64,000 nucleotides of DNA from the NCBI GenBank assembly GCA_016788905.1, contig JAEURZ010000006.1, positions 43,414 through 107,413 of the forward strand, read 5' to 3'. Shown piece after piece: positions 8,288-16,625 of the stretch. This stretch comes from Elusimicrobiota bacterium. Its GTDB lineage: Bacteria; Elusimicrobiota; Elusimicrobia; FEN-1173. How positions within the stretch are numbered: the first letter of the stretch is position 1; the number at the start of each line of letters is the position of its first letter. A program made the position numbers and the translations under genes. Below the pieces are notes generated by a model, which saw nothing but the letters and a program-made list of their open reading frames with translations, had not been told where the DNA came from and ran no database searches.

Positions 8288-8806
8288 ATGAAATGCGCTT
8301 GGCGCCGGTGCGATCGAGTGTTGACAGGGCGGCAAAGAAAGTTTTGTGGATTAAACTTCAAAACAAAATTCTTTGTTGCTCGTAGACGCAGTAACCTGAA
8401 ATCAATGGCTGTTGGCCATATGGGCGGACGTTGTCAGCTCTGCGGTTACAGCCGATGTTTCCAGGCTTTGACGTTTCATCATGTTGATGGAAAGTCTTTC
8501 GGCATAGCTTTTAAGGGCTATACGAGATCTTGGGAACGAGTCAAAGCAGAACTCAAGAATTGCCTGCTTGTCTGTGCGAACTGTCACGCGGAATTGCACG
8601 CCCAGCTTAATAATGCAGCCCCGTTTGGAAACAGGCGGGTGAATAACCAGGTGAATTCAGGGAAGCCTTCGTCCAAAAGACATGGGAATCCTGAGCCAAG
8701 CCCAACATCATCGGTTGGGAAGGTGCAGAGACTAGAGCTTACGCTCGTACCCCGTAAGGGGGAAGCGCCTGGCTCCGTCACCCCAGACTTCCGGGGCCGG
8801 AGATGA
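8288..8806 (+). CDS. HNH homing endonuclease encoded in the tRNA-Asn intron
   Basis: A 172-codon frame starting at the first base of the intron. Residues 3-20 form a Cys cluster (C3, C8, C20) followed by basic residues; C49 and C52 with C96 and C99 form the zinc site of the HNH fold, and LTFHH (62-65) with CANCHAELH (96-104) supplies the catalytic His-Asn-His pattern. Such enzymes cut intronless alleles and drive intron spread. The HNH domain ends at about residue 104; the remaining 68 residues are read from the ribozyme core and are probably a by-product. The stop is inside core element S. Translation start depends on the D-arm Shine-Dalgarno. Confidence 0.85.
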   Translation: MKCAWRRCDRVLTGRQRKFCGLNFKTKFFVARRRSNLKSMAVGHMGGRCQLCGYSRCFQALTFHHVDGKSFGIAFKGYTRSWERVKAELKNCLLVCANCHAELHAQLNNAAPFGNRRVNNQVNSGKPSSKRHGNPEPSPTSSVGKVQRLELTLVPRKGEAPGSVTPDFRGRR

Positions 8807-8842
8807 GATAGTCCAAGCCTTGAGGAAACTCAAGGGAACTTG
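8288..8842 (+). ncRNA. Group I self-splicing intron in tRNA-Asn
   Basis: The intron follows the group I rules: the 5' exon ends in T (8287) and the intron ends in G (8842). All four conserved core elements are readable. P is GAATTCAGGGAA (8653-8664) and pairs TTCAGG with CCTGA of Q, AATCCTGAGCC (8687-8697). R is GTGCAGAGACTA (8723-8734) and S is AGATAGTCC (8806-8814), giving P7 as GACTA/TAGTC. P9 is a perfect hairpin, CCTTGAG-GAAA-CTCAAGG (8818-8835), with a GNRA loop. A candidate guide ATGCAG (8613-8618) pairs with exon-intron CTGT/AT to form P1, with a G-U at the splice site. The core from 8613 onward is only 230 bases, like other compact bacterial tRNA introns. Confidence 0.88.
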
Positions 8843-8975
8843 TAATCGAAGGGTTGCTGGTTCGAGTCCAGCCCGGGGAGTATTTTTATTCCGGTTTGTC
8901 GTCGCGCGATCCATCTGAATGGGTGTCGCGACGGGAAACCGGATTTTTCTTTTCCCAGGAGGCGGCTCGGTTCGG

Positions 8976-8981
8976 TATAAT
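8976..8981 (+). promoter_or_regulatory. -10 element (TATAAT) upstream of the CDGSH gene
   Basis: A consensus TATAAT lies 32 bases before the CDGSH start codon, followed by a strong GGAAGGAGG ribosome-binding site. No good -35 hexamer is evident. Confidence 0.5.
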
Positions 8982-9013
8982 AGAGCCATTAATCCAATGG
9001 GAAGGAGGAACCC

Positions 9014-9262
9014 ATGTCCGAACCTCGCGTGGCTCAGAAAGGTCCTTATATCAAAGAAGAAAGCCCTGGAATGAAACACTGGTGTGCGTGTGGGCATTCG
9101 GCGAACCAACCCTACTGCGATGGGGCCCATGCCAAAAGTGGGACGGGGCTTCGACCTGTTCCTGTTGAAATAAATGAGGTCAAAAAAGTGGCGTGGTGTG
9201 GGTGTAAGCACACCAAGACCCCGCCCTATTGCGACGGAACCCACCGTAACCTCCCCGCCTAG
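9014..9262 (+). CDS. Double CDGSH iron-sulfur domain protein
   Basis: An 82-residue protein with two CDGSH motifs of the form CxCx2(S/T)x3PxCDGxH: CACGHSANQPYCDGAH at about residues 24-39 and CGCKHTKTPPYCDGTH at about 62-77. Each should bind a redox-active 2Fe-2S cluster through three Cys and one His. Two motifs in one short chain is the mitoNEET-type-3 (Miner2-like/bacterial) layout. The ATG follows GGAAGGAGGAACCC. It stands alone between tRNA-Asn and the BaiN-like gene, 30 bases before the latter. Confidence 0.93.
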   Translation: MSEPRVAQKGPYIKEESPGMKHWCACGHSANQPYCDGAHAKSGTGLRPVPVEINEVKKVAWCGCKHTKTPPYCDGTHRNLPA

Positions 9263-9292
9263 GTTCCGATCTTTGCGGAACGCTGCGATCGC

Positions 9293-10504
9293 GTGACAGC
9301 CCCATCTGTCGTTGTGGTGGGTGGGGGGGCCGCGGGATTTTTTGCCGCCATTGCCGCGGCGGAGGTCGGGGCTTCGGTTGTTCTCCTGGAACGGGGACGG
9401 GAGGTTTTGGCAAAAGTCCGGATCTCGGGAGGTGGGCGATGTAATGTGACACACGCCTGTTTCGAACCGAAACGTCTCGTTCAACATTATCCCCGGGGGG
9501 GGCGCGAGCTCTTAGGTCCCTTTCACCACTTTCAGCCCCGTGACACCATGGACTGGTTTCTCAAACGGGGTGTCGATCTGAAGATCGAATCCGATGGTCG
9601 CGTTTTCCCCTCTTCCAACCAATCCCAATCCATTGTGGACGCTCTGATGAGTGCCGCCCGTGCGGCCGGTGTCAGGATCCACACGGGTCTCGGGGATCTG
9701 CATGTCAAAAAAGAAGAAAACCATTTTCGGGTCCATCAGGGTGAAAACCTGTGGCAAGGGGACCGCTTGATCCTGGCCACCGGAAGCGGAGCCCAAGGCC
9801 ATCGCTGGGCCCACGAGCTGGGGCATTCCATCGTTTCCCCTGTACCGTCCCTATTTACATTGACCATTTCAGACCCGCGGATAAAAGGATTGGCTGGAGT
9901 TTCGGTAAAATATGCCGATCTATCCATTGAAGGGACCGAGCTTAAACAATCGGGCGCCTTGCTGATTACCCATTGGGGTCTTAGTGGACCTGTTGTGCTT
10001 AAATTATCGGCATGGGGGGCACGGGAGCTTAACGAACGAGAGTACAAGGCTCACGTTTGCGTTAATTGGGTGGGAAGGCGGGGCGAATTGGTTCAAGAAG
10101 AGATGAAAGGCATGCGAACCGATTTTCCCAGGGGCGCTGTGTCTGTGCGGCCCCTTGGTGATCTACCTCATCGATTGTGGGAACGGCTTGTGAGCGCGGC
10201 GGGGTTGGTCCGCGATCGCCGATGGGCGGACCTTACAAAAACAGAATCCGTTCGTTTAGGGGATGAGCTGACCCGCGGACGTTTTTTAGTTTCTGGAAAA
10301 AGCGCGTTCAAAGAAGAGTTTGTTACCGCGGGGGGGGTCCGTTTGAAAGAGATCAATTTTTCGACTATGGAAAGCCGGCTTTGTCCAAAACTTTACTTTG
10401 CGGGTGAACTCTTAGACATTGATGGGGTCACAGGAGGGTTCAACTTTCAGAGCGCTTGGACAACCGGTTGGCTTGCGGGTCGTGCCGCTGGGGGAGGTCG
10501 TTAG
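9293..10504 (+). CDS. BaiN/HI0933 family FAD-dependent oxidoreductase
   Basis: A 403-residue flavoprotein of the HI0933/YhiN/BaiN family. The GTG start at 9293 gives an N-terminal dinucleotide-binding motif VVVVGGGAAGFFAAIAA, then LLERGREVLAKVRISGGGRCNVT, the family signature, and a C-terminal FAGELLDIDGVTGGFNFQSAW that closes the FAD site. Family members are predicted NAD(P)/FAD reductases; BaiN was proposed in bile-acid metabolism, which should not be assumed here. Two bases separate it from the start of the beta-CASP nuclease gene. Confidence 0.9.
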   Translation: MTAPSVVVVGGGAAGFFAAIAAAEVGASVVLLERGREVLAKVRISGGGRCNVTHACFEPKRLVQHYPRGGRELLGPFHHFQPRDTMDWFLKRGVDLKIESDGRVFPSSNQSQSIVDALMSAARAAGVRIHTGLGDLHVKKEENHFRVHQGENLWQGDRLILATGSGAQGHRWAHELGHSIVSPVPSLFTLTISDPRIKGLAGVSVKYADLSIEGTELKQSGALLITHWGLSGPVVLKLSAWGARELNEREYKAHVCVNWVGRRGELVQEEMKGMRTDFPRGAVSVRPLGDLPHRLWERLVSAAGLVRDRRWADLTKTESVRLGDELTRGRFLVSGKSAFKEEFVTAGGVRLKEINFSTMESRLCPKLYFAGELLDIDGVTGGFNFQSAWTTGWLAGRAAGGGR

Positions 10505-10505
10505 A

Positions 10506-11924
10506 ATGGAAAACGCACCAAAAAATTTCTCGATCCGGTTTCATGGGGGGGCGGATGAGGTGACGGGCTCCCGCCATTTGGTGGAATATGGAGATTCCCG
10601 AATCCTGATGGATTGCGGCCTCTATCAAGGGCATCGTCACGAGGCGTTGCTCAAAACCCGGTCTTTCCCCGCGGATCCCAAATCCATTTCCTCCGTTCTC
10701 CTTTCCCACGCGCACATTGACCATTCGGGAGGATTGCCCCTGTTGGTGAAGGAAGGTTTTCGCGGGGGGATTCACTGCACGGAGCCGACGGCGGATCTCC
10801 TCCGCATCATGTTGATGGATTCCGCCATTTTGCAGGAGGAAGACGCTAAATTTTTCAATAAAATCCATGCCGCCGAAGGCCTCCGCATTGAGCCCCTTTA
10901 TGACAAAGAGGATGTGGAGAGGACCTTGGCGGTGTTGAAAACCCATCCCTACGACGAATCGTTTGAAGTGGTTCCCGGGGTGGAAGGCGCTTTTTTTAAC
11001 GCGGGCCACGTCTTGGGATCCGCCATGGTTCACCTGGGGCTGCGAACATTGAAACGAAAACGGCATCTCCTTTTTACGGGGGACTTGGGTCGCCGGGAGA
11101 GTATTTTAATGGATCCACCTAAAATCCCCGCCCACGTGGACTACCTTCTGATTGAAACCACTTACGGAGGGCGCACCCACCCGCCGGTGCATGAGGCCGA
11201 AGCGTTCCTGACCAACGTGATCAACCGGTCCGAAAAGGAGGGGGGGCCCATCCTGATCCCCAGTTTTGCGTTGGAACGGACCCAGGAACTCGTGTTCATC
11301 TTGGAAAAACTTCTCCGACAAAAGAAAATAAAGCCTATTCACATCTATGTGGATAGCCCCATGGCCACGAACATAACCGAAATATTTCAGAAACATATGA
11401 GCCATGTCAGTTTGTCAAAAGAATTTAGGGATTTTGCTGTTAAGGATGGGGACCCCTTTGGGTTCGGGTCTGTTCGCTATGTTCGATCGGTGGAGGAATC
11501 CAAGCGGTTGATGAATACCCCCGGCCGAAAAATTATTATGGCGGGATCAGGGATGTGTGAGGGAGGGAGGATTCTTCATCATCTGCGCAATTTGGTGGGA
11601 TTCTCCCACACGACGATCGTGATTGTGGGTCACCAGGCGTCCGGGACCCTGGGCCGTCGGCTCGTGGAAGGATCCCGTAAGGTGAAAATATTCGGGCTCA
11701 TGCACGCCGTGGCGGCGGAAGTCCAGGTTTTGACTCACCTTTCCTCCCACGCGGATCAAGAGGACTTGGCGTGGTTCGTCCGTAGCCTTTCGCCTCGTCC
11801 GGCACAGACCTTTCTTGTCCATGGGGACCAGACCCAGCGGGAAGCCCTTCGCGACCGCCTGAAATCCGAGGGGATTGACCGTGTGATTACCCCCCGATTT
11901 GGCGAGGTGTTCGAACTGGATTAG
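10506..11924 (+). CDS. Metallo-beta-lactamase/beta-CASP ribonuclease
   Basis: A 472-residue MBL-fold RNA-processing exonuclease-like protein. Zinc ligands are seen in HAHIDH (HxHxDH), in GHVLGSAM, in FTGDLG and in the terminal VHGDQ. The beta-CASP cap shows ETTYGGRTH, ILIPSFALERTQEL, GMCEGGRILHHL and HLSSHADQ. The architecture matches bacterial relatives of CPSF73 that process or degrade RNA. The ATG at 10506 is preceded by GGGGGAGG; it lies in an operon with the BaiN-like gene. Confidence 0.92.
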   Translation: MENAPKNFSIRFHGGADEVTGSRHLVEYGDSRILMDCGLYQGHRHEALLKTRSFPADPKSISSVLLSHAHIDHSGGLPLLVKEGFRGGIHCTEPTADLLRIMLMDSAILQEEDAKFFNKIHAAEGLRIEPLYDKEDVERTLAVLKTHPYDESFEVVPGVEGAFFNAGHVLGSAMVHLGLRTLKRKRHLLFTGDLGRRESILMDPPKIPAHVDYLLIETTYGGRTHPPVHEAEAFLTNVINRSEKEGGPILIPSFALERTQELVFILEKLLRQKKIKPIHIYVDSPMATNITEIFQKHMSHVSLSKEFRDFAVKDGDPFGFGSVRYVRSVEESKRLMNTPGRKIIMAGSGMCEGGRILHHLRNLVGFSHTTIVIVGHQASGTLGRRLVEGSRKVKIFGLMHAVAAEVQVLTHLSSHADQEDLAWFVRSLSPRPAQTFLVHGDQTQREALRDRLKSEGIDRVITPRFGEVFELD

Positions 11925-11986
11925 TTTTAGTTGTTTCCCTTCCGATAGGAAAATCCTGTTGAGAAAACGATCGTTTTTTTTGACCC

Positions 11987-12015
11987 TTGACCGAGACGAC
12001 CAGTAAGGCTAGAAT
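11987..12015 (+). promoter_or_regulatory. Sigma-70-type promoter of hppA
   Basis: TTGACC (11987-11992) and TAGAAT (12010-12015) with a 17-base spacer. An AGGAGG ribosome-binding site follows at about 12043, just before the hppA ATG. Confidence 0.7.
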
Positions 12016-12059
12016 CCATTCTTCCAATTCCACACGCTGACCCAGGAGGTTTACAGGCT

Positions 12060-14393
12060 ATGCAAGGTTTAACATCGTTCGAACAAATTGCCATATGGTG
12101 CGTTTTGGGTGTCGCCATCATTGGTTTATGGTATGCCTATTTTCTACGGAAGCAGATTTTGCGGGAAGATTCTGGAACGCCCAAAATGAAAGAAGTGTGG
12201 AACGCCATTCGGGAAGGCGCGGACGCTTATCTGGGCCAACAATTGAAATCCATTCTGCCGTTAATCGGTGTGTTAACGGTGGCGCTCTTCTACTCGGTCT
12301 ACATCGTCCCTCCTACTCCGGAAGCCATGGAGCGGTTTCACGGGATGACGGAAGACCGCGTGCGGATGATCATCGGGTTGGCGCGGGCGGGGGCGTTCGT
12401 TATGGGGGCTTTTTTTAGCTTGATGGTGGGCCAGATCGGAATGCGGATGGCGGTGCAAGCCAACGTCCGCGTGGCCTCGGCGGCGCGACGTTCCTTTGGT
12501 GACGCGCTCCGGATTGCCTATCGAGCGGGGACCGTGACTGGGATGTTGACCGACGGTTTAGGTCTTTTAGGCGGAACGGTGATCTTTATTATCCTCGGCA
12601 TTGCCGCGCCGGACGCTCTTTTAGGTTTTGGTTTTGGTGGGACTCTCCTCGCTCTCTTTATGCGTGTGGGTGGTGGTATCTTTACAAAGGCCGCGGACGT
12701 GGGGGCCGATTTGGTGGGGAAAGTCGAAGCGGGCATTCCTGAAGACGATCCACGCAATCCGGCCGTCATTGCGGATTTGGTGGGCGACAACGTGGGAGAC
12801 TGCGCGGGGATGGCCTCGGATATTTTCGAGTCCTACGAAGTGACCATCGTGGCCGGACTAATTCTAGGTTTAGCCCTTATGCACATTACCGGGCGAATGG
12901 AGTGGATTGTGTTTCCCCTCATGGTGCGGGGCATCGGGGTCCTCTCTTCGATTTTCGGAACCTATGTCGTGAAAGAGGGGCCGGGGGGGGCGGGGAACGC
13001 GATGAAAGCGATTTTCAAGGGGTTCTTGGTTTCAGCGGCCATCAGCGCGGGTCTCTTCTTCATCGCGGGATACTTTTATCTGCGTGGGCCTGAAATGGAC
13101 GCTTGGGGTGGTTGGTGGCGGATTCCGATGGCAGTGGCTTCGGGTGTTCTGTTGGCTATTCTTATTGATCGGTTGACCGAACACTTTACGGGAACCGAAG
13201 CTTCCCCCGTCAAAGAAATTAAAAAGTCAGCGGACACGGGGCCGGCGACCCTCATCCTCCAGGGCATTTCAACGGGTTTCGAAAGCTCCGTCTGGTCGAT
13301 CCTCGTTATTGCCCTGACGATCGTTTCTTCCATCGGGATTTTTGGCACGATTCCCGGATTGGACCCGGCCCAGCGGGTGACGTTTATTCTGTATGGGGTG
13401 GCCATGACAGGTATTGGAATGTTGACCCTGACCGGCAATAACGTGGCCATGGACTCGTTCGGTCCTATTGCGGACAACGCGAACGGAATCGGGGAAATGT
13501 CCTGGTCCGGAATGACAGATCCTGAAACGAAGGCGGCACAACGGATTATGGCGGATCTCGACGGGGTCGGAAACACGACCAAGGCCATCACTAAGGGCGT
13601 GGCAATCGGTTCCGCCGTTATCGCGGCCGTTGCCCTCTTTGGTTCCTTTTTGGTGGACGTCGCTCGATCGCAAATTGAGCATAAGGTTGAGCCGGATAAA
13701 CTTATCACGGCGCTGGGGATTCGGGTCGATGTGCCCATCGTTTTTGTGGGTATGTTGATCGGGGGCGCCCTTCCCTGGCTCTTTTCTTCCTTCGCCATTC
13801 AAGCGGTGAGTCGCGCGGCGGCCAAAATCGTTCAGGAGTGCCGTCGTCAGTTCAAGTTGGGCGTTTTGGAGGGAAAGGTTCCGGTGGATTATCGGCAGGC
13901 GGTGTCCATTTCGACCACGGCGGCTCAAAAAGAATTGGTGAGTTTAGCTCTGTTGGGCATCCTCACGCCTATTCTCGTGGGTCTGGTGTTCCAGGTGGAA
14001 GCCCTGGGCGGGTTTTTGGCCGGACTTATTTTGTCGGGTCAGCTCCTCGCGGTCTTTATGAACAATTCCGGTGGCGCTTGGGACAACGCGAAGAAACTGC
14101 TTGAAGAGGAACCGCGGAGCCTTGCCGACAACACGGGCAAAGGTTCTGAGCGACACAAAGCAACGGTCGTGGGAGATACCGTGGGCGACCCGTTAAAAGA
14201 CACGTCAGGGCCCGCGCTGAACCCTATGATTAAAGTGGTCAACCTGGTGGCCGTCATTATTGCTCCCATTGTGGTGGGGTTTCAACCCCTGGGGGCGAAG
14301 GGATGGACGGTGGCGGCCCTTCTCCTCGCAACGCTTATTTGGGCGATTCGCCGGTCCAAAAAACCGGTGGAAGATATGACGAAAGCGGTCTAA
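12060..14393 (+). CDS. hppA: Membrane-bound proton-translocating pyrophosphatase
   Basis: A 777-residue integral membrane pyrophosphatase with about 16 membrane helices that couples PPi hydrolysis to proton (or sodium) pumping. The PPi/Mg site is intact: DVGADLVGKVEAGIPEDDPRNP, DLVGDNVGDCAGMASD and the C-terminal DTVGDPLKDTSGPALN. The motif GNTTKAITKG carries Lys where potassium-dependent enzymes have Ala (GNTTA), so this should be the potassium-independent, proton-pumping class. It has its own promoter and a strong AGGAGG. A long hairpin follows the gene. Confidence 0.96.
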   Translation: MQGLTSFEQIAIWCVLGVAIIGLWYAYFLRKQILREDSGTPKMKEVWNAIREGADAYLGQQLKSILPLIGVLTVALFYSVYIVPPTPEAMERFHGMTEDRVRMIIGLARAGAFVMGAFFSLMVGQIGMRMAVQANVRVASAARRSFGDALRIAYRAGTVTGMLTDGLGLLGGTVIFIILGIAAPDALLGFGFGGTLLALFMRVGGGIFTKAADVGADLVGKVEAGIPEDDPRNPAVIADLVGDNVGDCAGMASDIFESYEVTIVAGLILGLALMHITGRMEWIVFPLMVRGIGVLSSIFGTYVVKEGPGGAGNAMKAIFKGFLVSAAISAGLFFIAGYFYLRGPEMDAWGGWWRIPMAVASGVLLAILIDRLTEHFTGTEASPVKEIKKSADTGPATLILQGISTGFESSVWSILVIALTIVSSIGIFGTIPGLDPAQRVTFILYGVAMTGIGMLTLTGNNVAMDSFGPIADNANGIGEMSWSGMTDPETKAAQRIMADLDGVGNTTKAITKGVAIGSAVIAAVALFGSFLVDVARSQIEHKVEPDKLITALGIRVDVPIVFVGMLIGGALPWLFSSFAIQAVSRAAAKIVQECRRQFKLGVLEGKVPVDYRQAVSISTTAAQKELVSLALLGILTPILVGLVFQVEALGGFLAGLILSGQLLAVFMNNSGGAWDNAKKLLEEEPRSLADNTGKGSERHKATVVGDTVGDPLKDTSGPALNPMIKVVNLVAVIIAPIVVGFQPLGAKGWTVAALLLATLIWAIRRSKKPVEDMTKAV

Positions 14394-14415
14394 AACCCTT
14401 TCAGGGTTATTGTGT

Positions 14416-14458
14416 TTGAGCGGGGCGGGTCGCCGAACGGGCGGTCCGCCCCGCTCAA
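14416..14458. terminator. Hairpin between convergent hppA and outer-membrane gene
   Basis: A 13-base inverted repeat, TTGAGCGGGGCGG (14416-14428) with CCGCCCCGCTCAA (14446-14458), fills the gap between two convergent stops. There is no clear T-run on either side, so it may act bidirectionally or need a factor. Confidence 0.6.
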
Positions 14459-14459
14459 C

Positions 14460-15770
14460 TTAGAAGAAGTAGGTCAGAGACAGGTAGGTTTGATCGTTGT
14501 TATCAAAAAAACCAATTTGACTGGAAGGGGGGCCGCCGTAAATATCCACCCCCAGTTCAATTCCCACATTCGGGATGTATCCCACATTGATTTTAGGATT
14601 GTGGTAAAAACTTTTATCGGTCAAGTTAACGAAGCCCAGGTAACCCAGCTTAATGTTGCCACTGAGGATTTCCACGGAACACTGGCCGCTGAGTGACGAT
14701 GTTTTTTGTTTGTGGGGCGCTAATGAGGTTTCGAAGTCGCGGATATGGCTCTGACTGTAGGACAAGTTCATGTAAGAGTTTGAAGGCCCGTTGTAGTCGA
14801 ATCCTCCCACAGCCGTAATCAGGGGTTTCCTTTTTTCTTCCAAGGTCGAGGTGATGAAGCTATGACTGGACACATAGCTTGCGTCCCCGCGTAATCCGAA
14901 GCTTCCCATCGTCGTTTCAAATTCTAAACCGTAAACTTCTTCCCTCAAATAGCGGAATTCTAAGGGAACAGTGGTGTTTTTGGACCAGAGAACGAGATCT
15001 TCGACAGAAGCTTCATGTCCGGGAGGTGGGGGTGGTGGTGGGATCGGGAACGCGGCCATGGAAGGGGTGTCTCGTCTGTGGTTGAGATAGACCAAGGCCA
15101 AGTCGATCCGGCCAATGGTGCCGGAAAGACGTCCCCCGTAGCCGGCATCTTTCAATGTTTGGGCGGGGGATTTTTCCTGGATCCCAATCGGCCCATATTT
15201 TTTTTCCAAATGACCAAAGTAGGACCAGTCATCACCCGAATAATAAAAAGCGGATTTTTCAAAAAAGGGGATAAAAATACCTTGAAGATTTAAATAATCC
15301 GTGAGGAACTCCAAATTGGCCATAGGAACAGGAATTTTGCGGTCCGCCCGCGTTTTGGTGAGCCCTTGGGTGAGATCTTCGGGATTGAGGATATCCAGGG
15401 GACTTATTTCATCGGCTTTTCCCCATCGGACGATTTGGTTTCCCAAACGCAAATTAATGTGTTCGGAGGCCAGGTTGAGGTAAATGTTATAAGGGCGGAC
15501 TTTTCCGTCCACCATCCATTGTCCCGCCACCGCTTGAACCGTGGGATTGGGAAGGTATTTCACCTGAGCGTTAATGTCCGTGGTGGTTTTCGATTTTTCT
15601 TCAAACAAATTGTCTTTCTGGGTGTCCCAATTAAAACGGTTATTGATTTTTGCGGTCAGTTTAATCGGGAGAGGTTTGGGGGGCGGTCTTTGGGTCCAGC
15701 CCTCCCCTGTGGCAAAGAAAAACAGGCCCAGAAGGGCGCCCGATTTCCAAAAAAGGGGGAGGAGTCTCAC
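14460..15770 (-). CDS. Outer-membrane beta-barrel protein (DUF1302-like)
   Basis: A 436-residue protein with a signal peptide (about residues 1-26) and alternating amphipathic strands. It ends in ...LSLTYFF with terminal Phe, the usual BAM recognition signature. The segment LRLGNQIVRWGKADEISPLDILNPEDL is characteristic of DUF1302-type outer-membrane proteins. A Pro-rich stretch (IPPPPPPPG) lies in a predicted loop. These proteins commonly accompany LolA-like lipoprotein-sorting proteins and RND exporters; the LolA-like gene is directly upstream here (7-base gap), while no RND gene is in the window. A role in lipid or hopanoid-like export is only inferred. Confidence 0.75.
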   Translation of the reverse strand: MRLLPLFWKSGALLGLFFFATGEGWTQRPPPKPLPIKLTAKINNRFNWDTQKDNLFEEKSKTTTDINAQVKYLPNPTVQAVAGQWMVDGKVRPYNIYLNLASEHINLRLGNQIVRWGKADEISPLDILNPEDLTQGLTKTRADRKIPVPMANLEFLTDYLNLQGIFIPFFEKSAFYYSGDDWSYFGHLEKKYGPIGIQEKSPAQTLKDAGYGGRLSGTIGRIDLALVYLNHRRDTPSMAAFPIPPPPPPPGHEASVEDLVLWSKNTTVPLEFRYLREEVYGLEFETTMGSFGLRGDASYVSSHSFITSTLEEKRKPLITAVGGFDYNGPSNSYMNLSYSQSHIRDFETSLAPHKQKTSSLSGQCSVEILSGNIKLGYLGFVNLTDKSFYHNPKINVGYIPNVGIELGVDIYGGPPSSQIGFFDNNDQTYLSLTYFF

Positions 15771-15777
15771 GGTGGCG

Positions 15778-16554
15778 TTACCGTGTCTGCTTCAGAAAGC
15801 CTCGGGTAAACATGCGGTTGGGAAGGCCATCGTTGTATTTGATTTGAGTGGTACGCAGGATCGTTTGGGTGTTTCGCTCGGAATTTTTCATTTCCACTTC
15901 CATGGCGGTCCAAATGTCTTGGATTTTTTCGAGTCGCCGAACTGTAAATATTTTCGTGGGTTGACGAATCACCCGGGTGTAATATTCGACACGCAATGGG
16001 ATGTAAATGTCTTTGGGGATCCAGGAAATCCATCGCTTGTATTGGGACGATTTCGGATCCAAAGGAACGCTTTCAATCACCCAACACTCCCGACCGCTCC
16101 TGGATTCTTCCCGGAGAAGGGTGTGGGTGTCTTTGTCCACATTGCGCTCTTGCATGTCTTCATACGTGAAGTCCGTGTTCACAAAATCACTGTTTTTTTG
16201 TGAGGACGCGATGCGTCGATCGCGACCGATTACCGGGAGATAAAGGAACTGCTCATCGTCTTTCCCCTCCACTTGCCACGAAAGAAAGCAGGTCCCATCA
16301 ATGGACGCGGGGGCCGTAAAACGGATGTAGCTTTTCGTCAGGGGTCCAAAATCTTTTACGGCCGAAATCATCGACCGCGCCTGAGTCACCCCGGACCTGT
16401 CGGTCAAAAGCATTTCGACTTTGGCGTAACTGTCCTTGCCATCGTCTCGGTCATTGACCCGTTGCACGATGGTTCTTCCGTCCAGTTTTTCGGCCGAAAA
16501 AGAAACCATTGGTAAGGCCAACAGAAGGGCAGAAGCAAGAACGATAGGGATCAT
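15778..16554 (-). CDS. LolA-like outer-membrane lipoprotein-sorting protein
   Basis: A 258-residue periplasmic protein with signal peptide (MIPIVLASALLLALPMVSFS). The body matches the LolA-like family that pairs with RND transporters: IVQRVNDRDDGKDSYAKVEMLLTD, a mid-protein FLSWQVEGKDDEQFLYLPVIGRDRRI, the SDFVNTDFTYEDM segment and RVEYYTR. It should carry a lipid or lipoprotein across the periplasm. AAGGAG precedes the ATG, and a TTGACA-17-TAGAGT promoter lies upstream. It forms a two-gene operon with the beta-barrel protein. Confidence 0.82.
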   Translation of the reverse strand: MIPIVLASALLLALPMVSFSAEKLDGRTIVQRVNDRDDGKDSYAKVEMLLTDRSGVTQARSMISAVKDFGPLTKSYIRFTAPASIDGTCFLSWQVEGKDDEQFLYLPVIGRDRRIASSQKNSDFVNTDFTYEDMQERNVDKDTHTLLREESRSGRECWVIESVPLDPKSSQYKRWISWIPKDIYIPLRVEYYTRVIRQPTKIFTVRRLEKIQDIWTAMEVEMKNSERNTQTILRTTQIKYNDGLPNRMFTRGFLKQTR

Positions 16555-16582
16555 GAGTGACTCCTTAATGTTTTATGGTTTA

Positions 16583-16611
16583 ACTCTAGCCCCAAGCCTT
16601 TCTCATGTCAA
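16583..16611 (-). promoter_or_regulatory. Sigma-70-type promoter of the LolA-like/beta-barrel operon
   Basis: On the minus strand, TTGACA (16611-16606) and TAGAGT (16588-16583) are 17 bases apart, about 30 bases before the start codon. Confidence 0.7.
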
Positions 16612-16625
16612 GGGGAGGGAGTCCC

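Larger units (their letters stand above)
8254..8880 (+). tRNA. tRNA-Asn(GTT) interrupted by a group I intron
   Basis: Exons 8254-8287 and 8843-8880 join into a 72-base tRNA. The acceptor stem TCCCCGG pairs with CCGGGGA (8873-8879), discriminator G8880, no encoded CCA. The D stem is GCTC/GAGC, the anticodon stem TTCGA/TCGAA with loop CTGTTAA, and the T arm GCTGG-TTCGAGT-CCAGC. The anticodon reads GTT (8286, 8287, 8843), so it is Asn; the body closely matches bacterial tRNA-Asn. The 555-base intron lies between positions 35 and 36, inside the anticodon. The tRNA is non-functional unless the intron is removed. Confidence 0.92.

Noticed and set aside
8254..8880. Reading the split tRNA as tRNA-Tyr (GTA)
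   Set aside because: Using GTA from the unspliced 5' half leaves a six-base anticodon loop. Only the T8287/T8843 junction gives a seven-base loop, intron-terminal G and a normal tRNA-Asn.
8732..9487. 251-codon open frame on the minus strand
   Set aside because: It crosses the intron core, the tRNA exon and the CDGSH gene and has no domain or ribosome-binding site.
13076..13798. 240-codon open frame opposite hppA
   Set aside because: It lies wholly within the pyrophosphatase and has no recognisable domain.
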